A DNA stretch of 9,049 nucleotides, taken from positions 1 to 9,049 of the forward strand of contig JAQUUM010000037.1 of NCBI GenBank assembly GCA_028693885.1, in the 5' to 3' direction. The position numbers and the translations under genes were made by a program. Within the stretch, counting starts at the first letter, position 1, and each line of letters begins with the position of its first letter. Source of the stretch: Bacilli bacterium (GTDB lineage: Bacteria; Bacillota_I; Bacilli_A; ML615J-28; CAG-698). Positions 7,592 to 9,049 of this stretch are shown here, piece after piece. The notes beneath the pieces are model-generated. The model saw only the letters and a list, made by a program, of their open reading frames with translations, was not told where the DNA came from and made no database searches.

Positions 7592-7640
7592 TATTACAGT
7601 TTTGACTTGATTCTAGACTTAATCTTTAAAAGGTGAAAAA

Positions 7641-8582
7641 ATGGCAAACAAAAATAAAACTATAGCAATTATTTCGGCAATTTTAGTTCAAGTGATTTTT
7701 GGCTTTAGTTTCCTATTCACTAAAATGTCTACTGATATTGCTTCGCCTTTAATTCTATTGAGTTGGCGTTTTGCCACTGCATTTATTTTTTTAAATTTAT
7801 TAATAGTTTTTAAATTAGTAAAAATAAATTTTAAACAACTAAATATAAAAAATTTATTATTATTATCAAGCTTATACCCTTTAGCATATTTTGTTTTTGA
7901 GACTTATGGTGTCCAGTATACTACTGCATCAGAAAGTAGTATTATAATAGCTTTGATACCCATAGCTACTCTTGTTTTCACAAATATTACGATTAAAGAA
8001 AAACCTAAAAAAATTCAAATAATAGGAATATTATTAGCTTTTTTTGGGGTAGTTTTTGTAGTACTAGTAAAAGACGTTGAAACTTCTTTTAGTATTTTAG
8101 GTTATTTTTTGTTAATTTTATCTGTTATATCCTTTGCTATTTATTCACCTTTAGCTCAAAAGAGTAATAAATCTACTCAAATAGAAAAAACATATTTTAT
8201 GTTGGCTATTGGAACTTTATTTTTCACTGTTTTTGCTCTACTTGAAAGTTATCAAAAAGGTAATATGTTAGAATATTTTAAATTGCCTTTTATTAATTTA
8301 AATTTTTTGCTTTCTATTTTATATTTAGGGATTATAGCATCAGTTGGAGCCTTTTTGATGATTAATTATTCTATCTCAGTTTTAGGTTCTAATAAAACAG
8401 TTAGTTTTAATGGAATATGCACAATTGTTGCGGTTAGTGCTAGTATTATATTTTTGAAAGAAGAGTTTAATGTTTTACAGATATTTGGAATGCTTTTAAT
8501 ATTAAGTGGAGTTTACATAGCTAATTTTGTTTATAAGAAAAATTCTAATAGTTCAATTGTTTTAGAATTTGACAAAAATTGA
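7641..8582 (+). CDS. DMT-superfamily (EamA) transporter
   Basis: 313-residue integral membrane protein with two tandem EamA repeats of five helices each (about 8-143 and 152-297), the architecture of drug/metabolite exporters such as RhaT- or YdcZ-unrelated EamA permeases. Repeat 1 shows GFSFLFTK (21-28) and the TM2 SWRF (41-44); repeat 2 ends with the typical FLKEEFNVLQIFGMLLILSG block, split here as KEE at 273-275 and ILSGVYIAN at 287-295. Substrates in this superfamily (amino acids, nucleosides, sugars, drugs) cannot be read from sequence. The ATG at 7641 follows AAAGGTGA by 4 bases. The 49-base gap after the heliorhodopsin gene has no terminator and no promoter with a usable spacing, so both are probably on one mRNA. 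It ends in TGA, which shows that TGA is a stop in this organism. Confidence 0.9.
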   Translation: MANKNKTIAIISAILVQVIFGFSFLFTKMSTDIASPLILLSWRFATAFIFLNLLIVFKLVKINFKQLNIKNLLLLSSLYPLAYFVFETYGVQYTTASESSIIIALIPIATLVFTNITIKEKPKKIQIIGILLAFFGVVFVVLVKDVETSFSILGYFLLILSVISFAIYSPLAQKSNKSTQIEKTYFMLAIGTLFFTVFALLESYQKGNMLEYFKLPFINLNFLLSILYLGIIASVGAFLMINYSISVLGSNKTVSFNGICTIVAVSASIIFLKEEFNVLQIFGMLLILSGVYIANFVYKKNSNSSIVLEFDKN

Positions 8583-8611
8583 CACTCGCGTTTTGCGAGT
8601 GTTTTTGTTTT
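8582..8611 (+). terminator. Rho-independent terminator of the heliorhodopsin-EamA unit
   Basis: ACACTCGC (8582-8589) pairs with GCGAGTGT (8595-8602), loop GTTTT, tail TTTTGTTTTT. It is the most GC-rich hairpin of the window, and its first base is the last base of the EamA stop codon. Confidence 0.92.
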
Positions 8612-8617
8612 TATTTA

Positions 8618-8646
8618 TTGAAAAAAACATAATTATTTAGTATAAT
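8618..8646 (+). promoter_or_regulatory. Strong sigma-A-type promoter of the last exported protein
   Basis: TTGAAA (8618-8623), exactly 17 bases, perfect TATAAT (8641-8646). This is the best-matching promoter in the window; transcription should start near 8652-8654. Confidence 0.8.
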
Positions 8647-8649
8647 ATA

Positions 8650-8664
8650 TTGTAAGCGTTATTT
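8650..8664 (+). promoter_or_regulatory. CcpA cre-like site at the predicted transcription start
   Basis: TTGTAAGCGTTATTT matches the catabolite-responsive element consensus WTGNAANCGNWNNCW at every defined position except the last C (T here). The core TGTAAGCGTTA is the same as that of the Bacillus subtilis amyE operator as I recall it. Overlap with +1 would give repression when preferred sugars are present. Presence of CcpA in this organism is not shown. Confidence 0.5.
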
Positions 8665-8674
8665 ATAATTTACG

Positions 8675-8684
8675 AAAGGAGAAG
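8675..8684 (+). promoter_or_regulatory. Ribosome binding site placed for the leader ORF, not for the main start
   Basis: AAAGGAGAAG is a good Shine-Dalgarno sequence, with GGAG at 8678-8681. It is spaced for the ATG at 8686 (4 bases after GGAG) and is 30 bases away from the ATG at 8712 that opens the exported protein, which has no ribosome binding site of its own. Confidence 0.65.
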
Positions 8685-8701
8685 TATGACAAATGTCATA
8701 C
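8684..8701 (+). repeat. 8-2-8 palindrome over the leader start codon
   Basis: GTATGACA (8684-8691) and TGTCATAC (8694-8701) are perfect inverted repeats separated by AA. As RNA it forms a 7-bp stem with loop AAAT that buries the ATG at 8686; as DNA it has the size and symmetry of a dimeric repressor operator, about 32 bases after the predicted transcription start. Confidence 0.6.
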
Positions 8702-8709
8702 ATGTGTAA
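8686..8709 (+). CDS. Possible 7-residue leader peptide (uORF)
   Basis: ATG with a good ribosome binding site encodes MTNVIHV then TAA. The stop is two bases before the ATG of the exported-protein gene, a spacing typical of translational coupling or re-initiation. The peptide has no run of one amino acid that would suggest classical attenuation. A second ATG at 8693 opens an overlapping 11-codon frame (stop 8726-8728) and is a weaker candidate. Alternative explanation: a one-base error in the AAA run at 8691-8693 hides a start at 8686 for the longer protein. Confidence 0.4.
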   Translation: MTNVIHV

Positions 8710-8711
8710 AA

Positions 8712-9049
8712 ATGATTTTAAGACGTAAAATTAGAATTATGTTAGGGTTCATGCAATTACTTGTTTTTGTTTGTTTGATTGCTTTTGCTTTGCCGATTTC
8801 AACTGATGTAAATGCTGCTAACCCAGTTGGGCTAGGAGATATAGGGTTTACTGAAACAAGAAGTATATCACCAGATGTTGAATTAAGTTATTATATGGGA
8901 GTTAACACTTTGGGCGAACAAAAAGCTCATACCATTACGTTTGCAAAAGGTAGCTTAGCACCTGTTGCTTCTTATGGTAATTTTTTACGAGGTGGAGAAA
9001 CCGTACAACAGTTAGCAAATATTGAAAGATTAGCTAGAGGAGGTACAGT
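8712..9049 (+). CDS. Exported protein, probable second phosphodiester glycosidase-type protein, cut by window end
   Basis: The first 112 codons are visible, with no stop before the window ends. A Sec signal peptide is clear: RRKIR, hydrophobic 11-30, probable cleavage after DVNA (residue 35). The mature start reads ANPVGLGDIGF. Residues 70-106 (KAHTITF..., then ETVQQLANIERLA) resemble the opening strand and helix of the NAGPA-type domain in the gene at 1286, where a strand (QVNILEI) is followed by NTVKSMAADFE and then the NGDFFD motif; here the corresponding motif would lie beyond the window. The family call is therefore tentative. ATG 8712 is the only start codon that keeps the whole signal peptide in frame, yet it lacks a ribosome binding site and depends on the leader upstream. 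Own promoter and cre-like site suggest carbon-source control, by inference. Confidence 0.6.
   Translation, partial: MILRRKIRIMLGFMQLLVFVCLIAFALPISTDVNAANPVGLGDIGFTETRSISPDVELSYYMGVNTLGEQKAHTITFAKGSLAPVASYGNFLRGGETVQQLANIERLARGGT

Noticed and set aside
7602..7630. Separate promoter for the EamA gene (TTGACT, 17 bases, TTTAAA)
   Set aside because: The implied transcription start would lie after the AAAGGTGA ribosome binding site, and the -10 box is poor; co-transcription with heliorhodopsin is simpler.
1..9049. tRNA/rRNA genes, CRISPR arrays, insertion sequences, prophage or toxin-antitoxin genes
   Set aside because: No repeats, transposase-like frames, cloverleaf sequences or such small gene pairs were recognisable on either strand.

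Overview
The window is AT-rich, all recognisable genes lie on the + strand, and it looks like chromosomal DNA of a low-GC Gram-positive (Bacillota/Mycoplasmatota-type) anaerobe. Evidence: strong AAGGAGG/GAGGTGAT-type ribosome binding sites, sigma-A-like promoters, a class I (strict-anaerobe type) hybrid cluster protein, a PPi-type phosphofructokinase, and Sec signal peptides on two exported proteins. TGA is a genuine stop (it ends the EamA transporter at 8580-8582), so this is not a Mycoplasma/Spiroplasma using code 4. A walled or wall-less relative such as the Acholeplasma/Izemoplasma/Haloplasma/Erysipelotrichia neighbourhood would fit, but the exact taxon cannot be fixed from this sequence.

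Layout: (1) 1-1179, the 3' part of a PPi-dependent phosphofructokinase gene, closed by a strong hairpin terminator. (2) 1232-3196, a monocistronic unit with its own promoter and terminator for a large secreted phosphodiester-glycosidase-domain protein. (3) 3221-5271, a two-gene operon of a small cupin and hybrid cluster protein (hcp), again with promoter and terminator. (4) 5279-6688, a TRAM/Fe-S 23S rRNA uracil-5-methyltransferase (RlmD/RlmCD type). (5) 6716-8611, a promoter followed by a heliorhodopsin gene and a DMT/EamA transporter gene, apparently one transcript ended by a GC-rich hairpin overlapping the last stop base. (6) 8618-9049, a textbook promoter, a CcpA cre-like site at the predicted transcription start, a palindrome over a 7-codon leader ORF, and the 5' end of a second exported protein that may be a diverged phosphodiester glycosidase.

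The genes are mostly independent transcription units rather than one pathway. The functional links I can support are cupin with hcp (operon; redox/nitrosative stress) and heliorhodopsin with the EamA transporter (probable operon; light sensing plus membrane transport, partner relation untested). The heliorhodopsin is the most striking content: it keeps the retinal lysine, the counterion glutamate and the two family histidines, yet no retinal or carotenoid synthesis gene is in the window. No tRNA, rRNA, CRISPR array, insertion sequence or attachment site was seen, and no gene-free stretch exceeds 300 bases.
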